A stretch of 64,000 nt of DNA from Beta vulgaris subsp. vulgaris (lineage: Eukaryota > Streptophyta > Magnoliopsida > Caryophyllales > Amaranthaceae): the NCBI RefSeq assembly GCF_026745355.1, contig NC_079209.1, forward strand, positions 52,002,828-52,066,827, written 5' to 3'. A program made the position numbers and the translations under genes. The notes under the pieces are model-generated. The model was not told where the DNA came from, did no database searches, and worked only from the letters and a program-made list of their open reading frames with translations. This document shows, in pieces, positions 9,701-20,944 of this stretch; position 1 is the first letter of the stretch, and every line of letters starts with the position of its first letter.

Positions 9701-12700
9701 CAGAGTTACCGAGCTCAAGAGGAAGAAAATTTTCAATAATTTCAATACTTTGAAGCTGTAACAAGAGGGACTTACATTCTCCATGTCCTTGGACTGTTTC
9801 GCCGGTGCCCAAGGTGACCCCAAATCCGCGGGTGGGAGTGACCGCCAGTCCTAACTTCTTCACGAGGGTGGTAGATATGAAATTGTGCGTGGCCCCTGGG
9901 TCAATCATCACCACCACTTCTTGACCCTGGACCGTCCCTTTTAGCTTCATAGTCTTCGGGTGGTTGAAACCCATTACTGAGTTTAGGGAGATTTCGGGTT
10001 GACTCACCTCCAACTCCACCTGACCCGAATCTGTTCCACCCTCAGCCGCCAAGGGCTCCGCCTCCTCTTCCTCATTTTCTTCGCAACTCATGAGAACGCT
10101 GAGCTCTTTTTTCCGGCAGCGGTGGCCCCGTGCCACTTGTCGTCGCACCTAAAACACAATCCTTTTTCTCGTTTGGATTGTATCTCTTGATCCGTGAGTC
10201 GCCTCACTTCGCCCGTGGATCTCGAAAAGTTGTTGGGTTGGCCAGATTTGGGTGGGTTATAGTGAGAGTTTGAGTAAAAACGGCTCTGGGTTAGGGTAGG
10301 ATAAGTTCCAGTTGTTCTGGGTCCACTAAGGTTCCTCTTGGGCTGGGCCCACCTCAATTTCTCCTCCACCTTGATGGCCAGATCCATTGCTGCCTCCAAA
10401 CTCCTTGGGCCCAAAAGCCGCACTTCAGCCCTAATATCCTCATTAAGCCCCATGAGAAATTGGCCCTTGGCTATTTCTTCAGGTATCCCTGCCAAGGGGG
10501 CCACCAGTTCAATGAAGCGTCGACTATACTCCGTCACCCCCTCTTGGAGTTGTTTATGCCCCAACCATTGCTCGTGTAGTGTCCCCGCCGCCGTGGGTCG
10601 GAATTGGCGCAGAATTAGAGCTTTTAATTCCTCCCACCGTTGGATTTCCCTCCGACCATTTTCCCCCTGAAACCAAAGCAAAGCGTCTCCTTCTAACGCC
10701 ACGACCGCCGCTTCGACTTTCTCCGTCTCCTCAAGGCGGTGGAACTTGAAGTACCTTTCGGCCCTCAATATCCACCCATCAGGGTTAACTCCATCAAACA
10801 ACGGTAAATCTAACTTCTTGAATCTCCAATTTCCATGGGTTTGGGTGGGTGTGTTGGGAGTGTAAGGGGGTGGTCGTATGGGGGTTTCTTACGGTTGTTC
10901 GTGCGGGTTAAACGGTGGGTTGTGAAGGGGGGGTTGTAGTGGCGGTGGAAAAGGGGGTCTAGGAGGTGGGTTAAATGGAGGTGGTTGGTGAATACTGTAG
11001 GTGGCGGAAGAATCTTGTGAGGTTCTGGGTGCTGCAAATACCGCCCTCATTTCAGCCATAAATTTCTTCTGTTCCTCCCTTAACATATTCATCGCCAGCT
11101 CCTGATTTTCCCGGTCCCGGTCCGCTCTTCCCTCGAGACGTTGGCCCATCTGAGCCATTTCTCCCGACAACTTCTCTGCCATAGTTTGTTGATTCATCAT
11201 CACTTCGTTGAGGGTGGCGTGCATTCTAGCGAAATCCAGTTCCAACTGCTCCACCCTTTGCATTTGAGTGGGGGCCATGGCTACCACCTTGCTCTGATAC
11301 CAGGTTTGCTGGAAACCAGCTAGATAGACTAATTTTAGGGCAAGTAGCTAAGGATATGATGTATTAAAAGAGGGAAAATCCCCTGGATCAATACAACTGG
11401 GCTCACTTTCGAGAGGTGAGTTCTCTCCGACTACAACAAGAAAGTTTTTAAAGAGATTCTTCTATGCCTTAGCTTATTCCTTAGTCTACTATATATACTA
11501 CCAGTGGAGCTAGGTGAGCTTCCTTCCTGATTTACAGAAGCTTCCTGCCCCGGACACCTCACCAAGGAATAATCATAAGATCAGTCCTAGGTACAATTCC
11601 CTAAGAATATTCTGCTACAGCTGTCATGCTGTGCCCTTGTCTTCTTCTGGTGTAATACCCTTCTTGCCCCTTCTTGCATAAGTGATTAATTTCTTTCCAG
11701 TGCCTTCAGTCCCATGTTGATTTCCAGCACAATGCAACAATGAACGGGCCCAAAAGTCGAGTATAATATACCCCAATGTTCGTTAATGGTTGTCTTGTAA
11801 ATCAAACATTGATGATGCTACAAACAGCTCAAGTTAACATTCCACAAATTTGGAGTTTACTCCTCTAACAATGAATAGAATAAAAAATGATACTTCTTTT
11901 TACTGATTAGAAAATCAGAAATACTCAGCAATAATATTCCAGCATAAACTGCAGGTTTCGTGAAAATAGCCCTCGATATATACTGATTACTCTGGCTTCT
12001 ACATTCTTGTAGCACTATGATGCTTGAAAATAGATGGATTCTGGCCCCTCACTTCCACTACCTCGCAGCCAATCATTTCTCTTACTAATCACTTGAGTAT
12101 TGCTAGAGAAATCATACATGAAACTAATCATGCAATGCCTTCCAGCCATTCCAGGTTTGTTTTCCTATCTAGAATACTCTCCCCATTCTACTCTCTCCAG
12201 TCTCCACAAAGGCTGAACCAGTGATGCCTAGGATGCAAATATTTTTCTTCATGTCTTTTCCAGCAAAAAAGCAACAGTTTAATATAGATGATAACATGGT
12301 GCTCAGTTGAACGTGAAGATAAAGCAATTAAGATGCCCAGATCGGAACAGCCCAATACCAGGTTGATTTTTTGAACAAAGGCATTCTAAGATGGAAGTTC
12401 CAACCAAAATTAGTATTTCATCAAAAGATTGGCACAAACAAGACATACCTGTATGCTGTTTATCAGTTGCTGGGGATGCTCAATCCGCAGGCCAATCTAC
12501 AAAATAATACCACAAAATTAGTTCAAGGCAATTGCTAATCTCATGATATGACAAACTGAAGGCCCAACAACATGATGTCTACAGTAGTAGACTCAAACTA
12601 AGCAGGAGCACAACTTATCAAAGGTCATAAAATGACAAATTAGTACTGCATTAGCTGACATAACAACACCCCTAACCCCTGGGAAAAAAGAGGGGTATAA

Positions 12701-15700
12701 CAAGGAGCAATGACAGAACAGGAGGACTTGAATTTCCTCCATGTGCAACAAATGATAGATGTATTCAGAATAATATCTTACTATAACTCTTTCTTAATAG
12801 AGAATTGTGCTTTACTAAATGTGACATATGACACAACTAGTACCCTTTAGCGGTAAGGGAATAGGCATATACATCAAACCTCGAACAAGGTCCGCAAAAG
12901 CCTGTTCGAAAATTACAAAATTGAAAAATTGAGGTTCCTCCAGTAGAAAAATTAGAGATTCAGAATTCGATCAGTGGCTCTCTGTTCATCTATATTCATA
13001 GAAACAAGTTCACTTCTTCATTAATCATAAACATGGGTTCTTTTACCCTATTAATTTAATATATAGGCACCATGAACACATCTAGAATTTTCATAACTCA
13101 AAAGAGCAATCTAGCTTCTGCATCCCAGAAATGGTTTGGATATATTCAAACTTACAAAGCACATTTAATTACCTATACTACCCGGAATCATAGATATCCC
13201 ATATTGTCAAAAGTGGCTACGACTGTTAAAATTTGGAAAGCAAAGGTTTCCTCTAGTCAGACGACGATCAGCTTTGCTATCGCATCTAAAATTATAACTC
13301 AAAACTATGGCATGAACTCCCTAAAGAATCAAAATTCTCCCCTTCTCCCCACCCCGATCAGAATCCTGATAACTCCCAATGCCCTCGCATAGAGCAACTC
13401 TATTGTCGATCTTCCTGATGGAGCTACAACTCTATCTCATTTCAAACTCTATCACCAACCCTCACTAGTACTCAATGTCTCAATCTCTCAAATTTTTAAT
13501 ACATATCCTTCCCTCCCCCATAAATCTATCACCAAACCCCCAAGAGCTAGCATCTATTTCAAACTAATGTCTAATCTATGATCCATATTCTCAGAAGTCC
13601 ATGTCAACTTTGTGTAAAGATTCAATTGTAACTCAATTCACAAGTCTGTCCTAAATGTCCTAAATGTCCCAAATGATCGACAACAATGCATCATGACTTG
13701 CTGACGTAGTGATTAAAAGATAGAGGAGAGAGGTAAGAGGTTGTATTCACGAACTGACAATGGCAAAAACTTACAGCAAAGTCCTTTGGGACCAAGTCCA
13801 CATTGTGTGATAAAAGCATCTGGTACACATCTCTTGCAGAATGCCCAACAGCCAGAGCAACTGCATCATATGTCAACTCCTGGCTATGGACAGGTGGGTT
13901 TGTCGTTACATCTGAAACTTTGACTCCTTTGACTGTTGCGCCCTCCACAATCAGGTCATCAACCCTTGTTCCAAATTTGATAGAGACCTAATGATATCAA
14001 AAAGAAAAAGATAAAAATAAAATAAGAAACGAGAGCATGAGATTTGTAGCACAAAAGACGGCGATACAAGACATCAAAAATGAGTGGAAAACCCATTTCA
14101 TTGATCCAATAAGAGCATTATCAATTACGTGACTTACACCTAGGGCCTGTAAATGTTGCCTAAAATTGCGAAGAAGTGGAATCAGCCTATCTGTCCCTAA
14201 GTGAGGTTTCCCATCAACCAGAATACTGCTTGGAGCTCCAAAGTGAACTAGTGTCCTCAAAACCTGAGTTATAAACAAGACAAATTGCTCAACAAAGATT
14301 ATCCAAAAAAAAATCCATACTGATCACCCATAACAAGCATAAGAAAGACAAACCAGGCCTGAATCCTTTCCTATGTCGCAATATATTGAAACATGTTGTA
14401 GATGCTTTATCTGGCCACTTACCACTAAATTAGTATATCATTGTAAAGATGTACTCTGGATTGAAAGAGCAACATATCATGGTTGTGTTACCTTTAAAAA
14501 TTTGATACTAACTACTCCCCCCACTTCCGTATAGTTGTCTTAGAAACAGAGATACGAATATTAAGAAGAGTTAGATGACCAACATCTATATCATTACTCA
14601 TTGGTGGAGCTGTACATCAAGCACACAAAGTGACAATTTATATTTAGAAATTAATTTCAGAGGGAGAAAGAAAGTAGGCTCACAGGATAGTCAAGGTAAA
14701 GCAAGCGGAGCAACAAGCAAATATATAAACCAAGCACAGCAAGAACTCATACTAACATATATTCTCCCACTTTTCACTCTATTACACTCCATAAGGTCAA
14801 CATCCTCATAATCATGTTCTCGTGCGTTACTTGATCATTGTTTCTCCACTAAACACAAAGCTTAAAACTGAAATGATCCAATGAATGTGTTAACCTGTGT
14901 TGACAAATGTACTAAAGGAAGTTCATCGTTCAAGAGAAAGAGCAACAAAGTCACAAGCACGTGATAACTTCTAAAGTTTCTTTCCTGTTCTAGAAAAAAA
15001 AAATCACCTTATGTTTTTGCTGAAATAATATGGCAGAAATATTCTTGTGCCTTTTCTTCTATTATCAGCTTTAATCAATCAACTGAGGACGCTAATTGTA
15101 AATTGAGGTATGGAAAGCATATACTCTAATAAGAAAGCAAGAAGAGTGCAGAAGAATTTCAGATATGCAAAAGCACCCTTGAAATGTTTGTACATGCATA
15201 AAACATAGAAATCTACATATGAATATATATGTAGAAATGAAGCAGGGCTAGAAGCTTGATGCTCCAATCCCTCATCATTATCTGCCTTCTAACAGAACCA
15301 GGGCATATCTATTAGGCCCACTTTTCAGTTTCCAGCCTCGCATTTTAAAACAGCATATCTTTTTCCATCCCTACACTTCATTCAGAGGGCCTAAAGCATG
15401 CTGTGTTTCTAATAGGATAAATTCAGGCATAAGAGTCTTTAACGTGATCAGAATTCAGAATTCTCATCCAGTATCGGCATCTATTTAAACACAAGTGCAA
15501 GACTTTCAGACATTGAAAGACATATATAAAGATAGAACAATTTAAGAGCCAATGTTTAAAGATGTCAATCAAAACAGTTACTCTCATGATATACTTCAAA
15601 AATGGCAATGCTGAACTCCAGCTAATAATTCTGGGATGTATAATATGATTATAATGCAATAAGTCAGCTAGAACCCATAAAGTTGTGATAACATGCATAA

Positions 15701-18700
15701 GCTTCAATAGGATAGCTGTTTCTCACCGCCTGAACACTATCACTGTTCTTCCCAATTCTAGTTACGAGCTTTCCGTCACTCCAGGTACCTGCACCACCCT
15801 GCCACACATAAGTACTTCAAATGGCTCAAAATTAACCAATGTAGAAACATAAGGTCGTTTGATGAAAGAAATTAAATCAGAGGAGCTAACAAGTTGTGAG
15901 CACTAAATGCACCAATAAGCAAAACACCCAATAGTTGGATACTCTCCAGAAATAATAATTAATAGGTCAGCACCCAATAAATTTCTTGACAGATTACTTT
16001 AAGCATAATATTATACATATCCAATTCCAACAACAAAACCACTAAAGCTCTCAAAGGAAAGGAACACATAACTACAGAGTTTATAGGAAGTAACAAACAG
16101 CACAAAAGGCAGATTGAGTTGAGAAAGTTACCTCTCCAAAGCAAAAGTTGCTTTCTGATTGTATTATGCGACGAACTACCAATGCACCTATGTCACGCCC
16201 CCTTTGTTCTACTGGTTGACCTCGTTCAATCAAGGTAACATCAGCACCAAGCTCCCCAAGAACAAGAGTAGCAAACAAACCTGCTGGACCACTACCAACA
16301 ACAGCAACTTTTGGTTTGTGAGACGGGATGTTGCAGTTACTATCAGCTCCCCCTGCTCCTGCATCTTCCAGATCCTTCTTACAGTTGTGTAATAGACTAA
16401 ATAAATCACCAACAGCTTTTTCTACGGGGATATGCTCAACAAGCCCAACCTTAGGCTCCAACTCAGAGATGAAGTCCCACAACCGAGGTTCAAAATCTAA
16501 GAGCTTCTCGACATCCATGTCAACTGTGTAAACAAACTTAGGCGTCTTCAAAAGCTGACAGAAACATGAAATCACGTGATTGATAAGAATAAATCCCTGA
16601 ACACTCAGAATACCCAAGATAATTCACAAGAACTTCATTTTCAAGAATCCTTCTAACCCAATTCATGCAATTATGCCGAGCACTAGAAATACACATACTG
16701 TCAAGCTACATGGAATTATTGTCAATTAATTACTCAACGAAAACACAAGCACACAACACCAGGTGATGAATCTTGTTACAGCATGCCTTACAGGAACCGA
16801 AATATTCAGAGTTCAAGCAACTTGTGCCACATTCTCATATTTCGCTTGAGCTAAATATCGTGATCTAACTGACCCCCATGGTTGATTTGCTTTGAGTCCC
16901 GAGGAGCTTCCTACCCAACTTTCAGTTGATATCCTGTCCCAGTTTCCTACTTTGCGCAGTCCAAGGTATCCTCGAAGTAACAAGCAGAGAACAGGTGCAC
17001 TGCCATACAAAAGTTACATGATTGATGAAGGAAGAAAACCTGAAGATGTATAATTTATAATCTTTAGGGATCTTGATCCATTGATATAAAGCAAGCATAA
17101 GCAAGAAGTTTTGCTTTCACCACAAATGTGCTCGTAAATCCTCTGCCCTATCTCCATCCTCCTTGTCTTTGTGGTATCACGTGTATGCATGAGAGTGGGA
17201 CAGCTAGTGCAATGGAAATTTCTCTTTATTTCCCAATAGTCTCCCTATGTGTTCATAAATCATGCCCAAATATATGTATCTCTTACACACTTCTAAGTGC
17301 AGATATTTCTGTTGACACCAATATCCACATTTCACCTAGTTTTTAACAAACAAAATCAAATATATATAAGGTGACGGAACGTTTCTACCTGGTTACAGGA
17401 CTAGCATTTAATACCTTGGGTTGGTTGCAATGCAAGACATGGCCGCCATGCCATATATAATTTGCAAGAATGCTAAGGAAAATTGAAACTAGCACCATGT
17501 TGTGCCCGTATATCAAATTTGAGCAATGATGTTTGCAACTGAAAATAATTCACTATATAATTTGCTTTCCCAATTCGCAGTTCGCCCAAAATGGGCCAAA
17601 ATAGCACAAAACCGACCATAATTTGCTTTTTTTGGTTTGCAATTGGCGGGGAGATTAGGGAATTACGTTACATTGGAATATATACTACAGCAGTAGCTCA
17701 TTAACACATTGACATCTCTTTTGGGCTAAATTGATCATTTTTGGTGTTCATCCGATTATTGAAGAACTTTGTGTACAGAATCCTCCTTTTGTGCTTGCTC
17801 AGTCATAACTCATGATATAACCTGTGTCATCACAGGATTTGAACTTCCTGGACTAGGAAAGACAAACCAAACTTTTTGCAATTTTAAGTAGCACTAGTTT
17901 TCTAGTCACTGACCACTAGTAATATGGGTAAAACGTTTCTTTAATGTCTAACATATTATCTAGGAGTGTTTAGAAAAACTCAACCCGTTGACCCGCCAAC
18001 CCACAACAAAAGACTGGTACTTATTATGAAATTTCAAATTTTAATGGGACGTGTACCCTACTCAGGAAAAGAGGCAAAAAGCGGGTCAGGTAATGGGCCG
18101 CCTGTTTTAGTGAAACGGCTACCCAGTTACCCCCGGAATTTACTTTTTTTGCAGTTCTGACTCATCTCACACTGGCCCATGTAATGCTCTGCTAATTATC
18201 ATACTAATATACTTCTACAAATTGAAGTGGTCCACAATAGTGGATGTCATCTAGCTTAGTTGGTAGAGTCTTGTGAATGTGGTATCAACCTCGGATTGAA
18301 TCCCGTCTACATCACTGTGCTTAATCGCTCATTTACCCCAAACAAAAAAAAAAGGAACGGTCCACAATGGTGCATAATTAAGGTAACTTAGGGAGGAGTA
18401 CTCAAATACTGTGACAGTGTGACTTGTCTCTAACTTGCTCAGTTTCCACACACATTTAAGCTCCAAGAATTATATATTATTTGCTTACAAATTACTGTTA
18501 GTAGTTATTTTGGGGTTATATACCAAATAGACAAATATGGCTCAGCTTCAAAGGTGGGTTAGGAATTATTATCTGCACATAAAAATTGCAATACTAATTT
18601 ATGGAACATTAAAGCAGAGGATACCTTTCGCGCGTCAAACGACTTCCTAACCACTGTAAATGCTTCTTCTGGTAACAAAGAGGCAACCTGCAAACAAAGA

Positions 18701-19424
18701 TATAAGATAACCATTACTTTAAGATAACAAGAAACTGAAAAAAAAAAAAAAACCTAGGAATATTTTGTATACAATGTAGCATAAATTCCTAATTTGTGGC
18801 ACATAAACAACACCCAAAATTTCAATTCCACTATTATCCAAGCACTCAATAAAATCTAATCCGCAAAAATTCATCTCCAAAATGAAACTACAGTATTAAG
18901 AAAGAAAAGTTACACCTAAAAATAACATTTTTTTTCCTTAGTTTACTCCCTTAAAAATCTATTGTTTCATTGGCAAAAACGATTTCTCATAACAATTCAT
19001 GTTAGCAAAAAAAAATCTAACAATTCAACCAAATAATCAACATTGAAACAAATTACAAAAAAAATACCGGGAATTCGAGAACTTTAGCAATTTGTTGAAG
19101 CAATGCATCAGAAACACCCAGAAAATCTTTACCAGGGTCTTCATCAACTTCAACACCAAGTTTAGATAATCTCCAAAACCCTTCACATTTGTTTTTAACA
19201 TCAAGTTTTTGTTTATGAATTTGTCTGAACTTCTTCTTCTCTGATGGGTACCGCAATTTTCCTGTTCTTTGTGACCTTTTTGCGCATCGAATTAGGGCGT
19301 GTTTGGGTGGGTGTACTAAAATTAAAGAGGGAAGGGAAATTGGGTTTGTGATGAAGGTTAAAAGTTTGGGTTTTGGGTTTGGAGAGAGAAAATGGAGTGA
19401 GAGAGAGTTGTGGATAACGGACAT
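3782..19424 (-). CDS. PDE327: FAD/NAD(P)-binding oxidoreductase, plastid type, 13 exons
   Basis: Exons, in coding order: 19424-19068, 18687-18625, 16554-16132, 15798-15727, 14263-14138, 13987-13775, 12496-12449, 5967-5812, 5385-5224, 4761-4668, 4583-4465, 4378-4334, 4015-3782. All junctions are GT-AG. The join is 2112 nt, 703 residues plus stop, with no frame break. The N-terminus is Ser/Pro/Lys-rich like a chloroplast transit peptide. The Rossmann dinucleotide motif [10 protein letters not shown] lies near residues 223-232, followed by an acidic strand end (LIERG). Other family landmarks are [26 protein letters not shown] and, near the C-terminus, [12 protein letters not shown], the second FAD-contacting segment. 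Length and order match the At4g30720-like family, whose mutant is pigment-defective. The substrate is not known. Intron 7 (5968-12448) holds a full gypsy element in the same orientation. Confidence 0.93.
6206..6628 (-). repeat. 3' LTR of the gypsy element
   Basis: This 423-bp LTR has TG...CA ends. It is four substitutions away from the 5' LTR: c/t early, a/g in CTCTCC-ACTAC, t/g in CCAGTG-AGCT, c/g in CATGCT-TGCCC. Confidence 0.95.
6523..7338 (-). pseudogene. gypsy integrase C-terminus with chromodomain
   Basis: After the frameshift near 7337 the integrase resumes ([19 protein letters not shown]). The GPY-type linker is [22 protein letters not shown] chromodomain-like segment follows ([18 protein letters not shown]), which in this lineage is thought to steer integration to marked chromatin. 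The frame ends about 105 bases inside the 3' LTR. Such overlap is common in chromodomain gypsy elements. Confidence 0.9.
6629..6645 (-). other. Polypurine tract
   Basis: The minus strand reads TTTGGGGGGCGAGTAA just before the 3' LTR. It is purine-rich apart from one C and the T residues, and lies at the expected plus-strand priming site. Confidence 0.75.
7179..9427 (-). pseudogene. gypsy reverse transcriptase, RNase H and integrase core, broken
   Basis: Reverse transcriptase motifs are visible: [25 protein letters not shown], then after a one-base frame break near 9018 [14 protein letters not shown] and the catalytic [10 protein letters not shown]. RNase H follows with [10 protein letters not shown] and YEKELMAIV. 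Integrase has the HHCC zinc motif (GHSG...CHTCQQSK) and the core [16 protein letters not shown] and [14 protein letters not shown], which carry the DDE acids. The frame is lost near 7337. Confidence 0.92.
9519..10148 (-). pseudogene. gypsy protease region, broken
   Basis: The stretch continues the gag-pol reading after the knuckle frameshift ([12 protein letters not shown]). The aspartic protease signature appears as [12 protein letters not shown] near 9905. The usual residue after the catalytic Asp is Ser or Thr, and here it is Pro. A further frame change occurs near 9545, and an in-frame stop lies near 9440, before the reverse transcriptase. Confidence 0.85.
10088..11287 (-). pseudogene. 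gypsy gag, broken
   Basis: The frame opens [10 protein letters not shown] at 11287 and has a coiled-coil-like, Gln/Glu-rich start followed by a Pro-rich linker. An in-frame TAA at 10891-10889 interrupts it, after which the same frame continues through [12 protein letters not shown] and a capsid-like stretch ([10 protein letters not shown]). The zinc knuckle begins CFRCDDKW near 10150. The frame is lost at about 10130, inside the knuckle, and the true continuation lies in the neighbouring frame. Gag would package the RNA if it were intact. Confidence 0.88.
11291..11302 (-). other. Primer binding site, tRNA-iMet type
   Basis: The minus strand reads TGGTATCAGAGC four bases inside the 5' LTR. 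This is the standard plant initiator-methionine tRNA complement used to prime reverse transcription. Confidence 0.9.
11307..11729 (-). repeat. 5' LTR of the gypsy element
   Basis: This 423-bp LTR is the upstream copy in element orientation and is followed directly by the primer binding site. Confidence 0.95.
18243..18358 (+). mobile_element. tRNA-derived SINE in intron 2
   Basis: A box A-like TAGCTTAGTTGG (about 18252) and box B-like GGATTGAATCCC (about 18293) have the spacing of a tRNA promoter. The element ends in an A-run. Flanking direct repeats GGTCCACAATAGTG (18229-18242) and GGTCCACAATGGTG (18359-18372) match at 13 of 14 positions. It lies opposite to the oxidoreductase gene direction. 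It is not a functional tRNA, because no acceptor stem pairs. Confidence 0.85.
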
Positions 19425-19510
19425 GGCGGGCGAGTTTAGGGGGAAGTGAGAATTGGAAAAGAGATTCGAAATATTCTACAAGTCTACTAGTACTAGATAA
19501 GGTTCAAGAA
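19425..19510 (-). promoter_or_regulatory. PDE327: 5'UTR/proximal promoter of the oxidoreductase gene
   Basis: This is the short sequence before the start codon. The segment 19393-19500, which covers the ATG and first codons as well, is copied at 25513-25605. A transposon-like inverted-repeat element starts by about 19540, so the ancestral promoter has been separated from its upstream DNA. Confidence 0.5.
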
Positions 19511-19554
19511 TTTTACTTCAAAAAAAATAACGACTACCTAAATTTTTCCCTAGA

Positions 19555-19716
19555 TATTGTCAAAGGGAGTTTTAATTCCATCTATGCACTACATTGAAAT
19601 TTTATTTGCCGACTATCTTTCACGTAGGACTGTAAATATTGTCAAAGGGAGTTTTAATTCCATCTATGCACTACATTGAAATTTTATTCCCGACTACCGT
19701 TCACGTAGGACCGTAA
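19555..19716 (+). repeat. 82-bp tandem duplication at the left end of the element
   Basis: The blocks 19555-19636 and 19637-19716 are nearly identical. Both start TATTGTCAAAGGGAG and end around CACGTAGGACYGTAA. Confidence 0.9.
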
Positions 19717-20516
19717 GTGGGTTTTGTTTTTTCTTTTAAGTTTTAAGAAAAACCGCTAACTGAAGTAGCGGTTACCTAAGATAAACCACAAATGAAACTA
19801 GCGATGTAGTTTTGATGGACCGCTAATTTAATTAGCGGCTCGACATTAGAACACCGCTACCACGAGTAGCGGTTTAGCTCTTGTATTTCATGATTTCATG
19901 ATTCATCATCCCCAATTTCCCACGCACTCTCTCCACCACCATTATTCATCTCTCCTCCTCTCATCACCCTCCTCCATGAGTCCTACTCACTCCTACCTTC
20001 ATCATCACACTCAAGATAAAAAATTTCAGCAGCCAGCACTAGAATCCATCCCCCTCTTTGATATCTACTATTTACTTATTTCCCCTCCAACACAATATTA
20101 CGGCAATAGAAGCATTGCAAGATCAAAATTTCAAGATGGGTTGAACTCATCCCCCCACTCTCTCTCATATTTCCCCCTCCAACACCCACGACCCACCGTT
20201 CCTAAATCCTCGTTGGTACTGCGACAACTGCATTCTTCTTTTGCTGATGATGATGTCGCTGCCTACCCAATATGTTATGCAATTAAGATCTTGAACTTTT
20301 AATTCACTTTATTTGTTTCAAATTTTAGGATGTATCCCTTCATTTTAATTTTTCCATTTTCATTGTTTTTGTTTGGTTTATACTCGAACTAGCGAAAAGT
20401 TGGTTGGACTTTTGGAGAGTGGAGTAATTGCAGTATCAATTAGAGTAATTGAAGTCGTCCAAACTTAATTGTTGTTGGGTGGAGGTGGAGATGGTGTTAG
20501 GGTGGATGTTTGGGCC

Positions 20517-20944
20517 CATAGCATGGCCCAGTGAAATATCAGAAGGCACCTCTTTCGAGGCCTAGGCCTCCTAGGTCAAAGGGAATTCACCAGCTTTTAG
20601 GTAACAAAGCAACTTTACCTTAAAAAGGTGGAGGCTTCCCTAGGTCTGGGGAGGCTCCCCAAAAGGGTATCCTGTCTGGAAAATCCCTAGCGCTATAAAT
20701 ACCAACCATCTCATCAATGAACAGGTATTCAATTCTCACCTAACAAAACTAGAGCATCCTTCTTTAGACTGGATTACTTTCTCTCTCTACCTCAATCTCA
20801 ACTGACTTGAGCGTCGGAGGGGCTTTCCCGGGAACACCCCCGGGCCAGTTTTTCCTTGTTTTGCATGATTGGCGATTACAAGACTCGGGATTTGACTCCC
20901 ACCCTAAATAGATTATTCTTTTGACTAGTTTCGAGGCAGAAATA
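20517..20944 (+). mobile_element. Solo LTR, 428 bp (family A)
   Basis: The sequence begins TGTTTGGGCC and ends CAGAAATA, a small decay from CA. The 5-bp duplication GTGGA flanks it (20512-20516 and 20945-20949). A TATA-like CTATAAATACC lies near 20694, followed by a GAGCGTCGGAGGGG block typical of plant LTR R/U5 regions. No internal retrotransposon DNA is attached. It is related along its length to the copy at 26467-26920. Confidence 0.82.

Larger units (their letters stand above)
6206..11729 (-). mobile_element. Ty3-gypsy chromodomain LTR retrotransposon, 5524 bp
   Basis: Two 423-bp LTRs (6206-6628 and 11307-11729) start TGCTGG and end CCAGCA. They differ at four positions, about 1%. The target duplication CAATG is perfect (6201-6205 and 11730-11734). 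The internal order on the minus strand is PBS, gag, protease, reverse transcriptase, RNase H, integrase, chromodomain, polypurine tract. The chromodomain places it among the chromodomain gypsy lineages. The short LTRs and compact size suggest a Reina-like clade, at low certainty. All reading frames are broken, so this copy is not autonomous. Confidence 0.95.
5968..12448 (-). other. Intron 7 of the oxidoreductase gene, 6.5 kb
   Basis: The donor is GTATGT at 12448 and the acceptor ATTAG ends at 5968. Without the 5524-bp retrotransposon and one 5-bp target duplication the intron would be about 950 bp. The LTRs bring their own promoter and termination signals in the sense direction of the gene, which could affect transcription. 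Confidence 0.85.

Noticed and set aside
13072..13392. 106-codon plus ORF
   Set aside because: Lies in an intron of the oxidoreductase gene on the opposite strand, with no motif.
18243..18320. Plus-strand tRNA gene suggested by box A and box B
   Set aside because: No acceptor stem or anticodon arm pairs, and an A tail with target duplication marks a SINE.
19898..20302. 134-codon ORF as a gene
   Set aside because: His/Ser/Pro-biased, inside a hairpin-repeat element, no recognised motif, no splice or promoter support.
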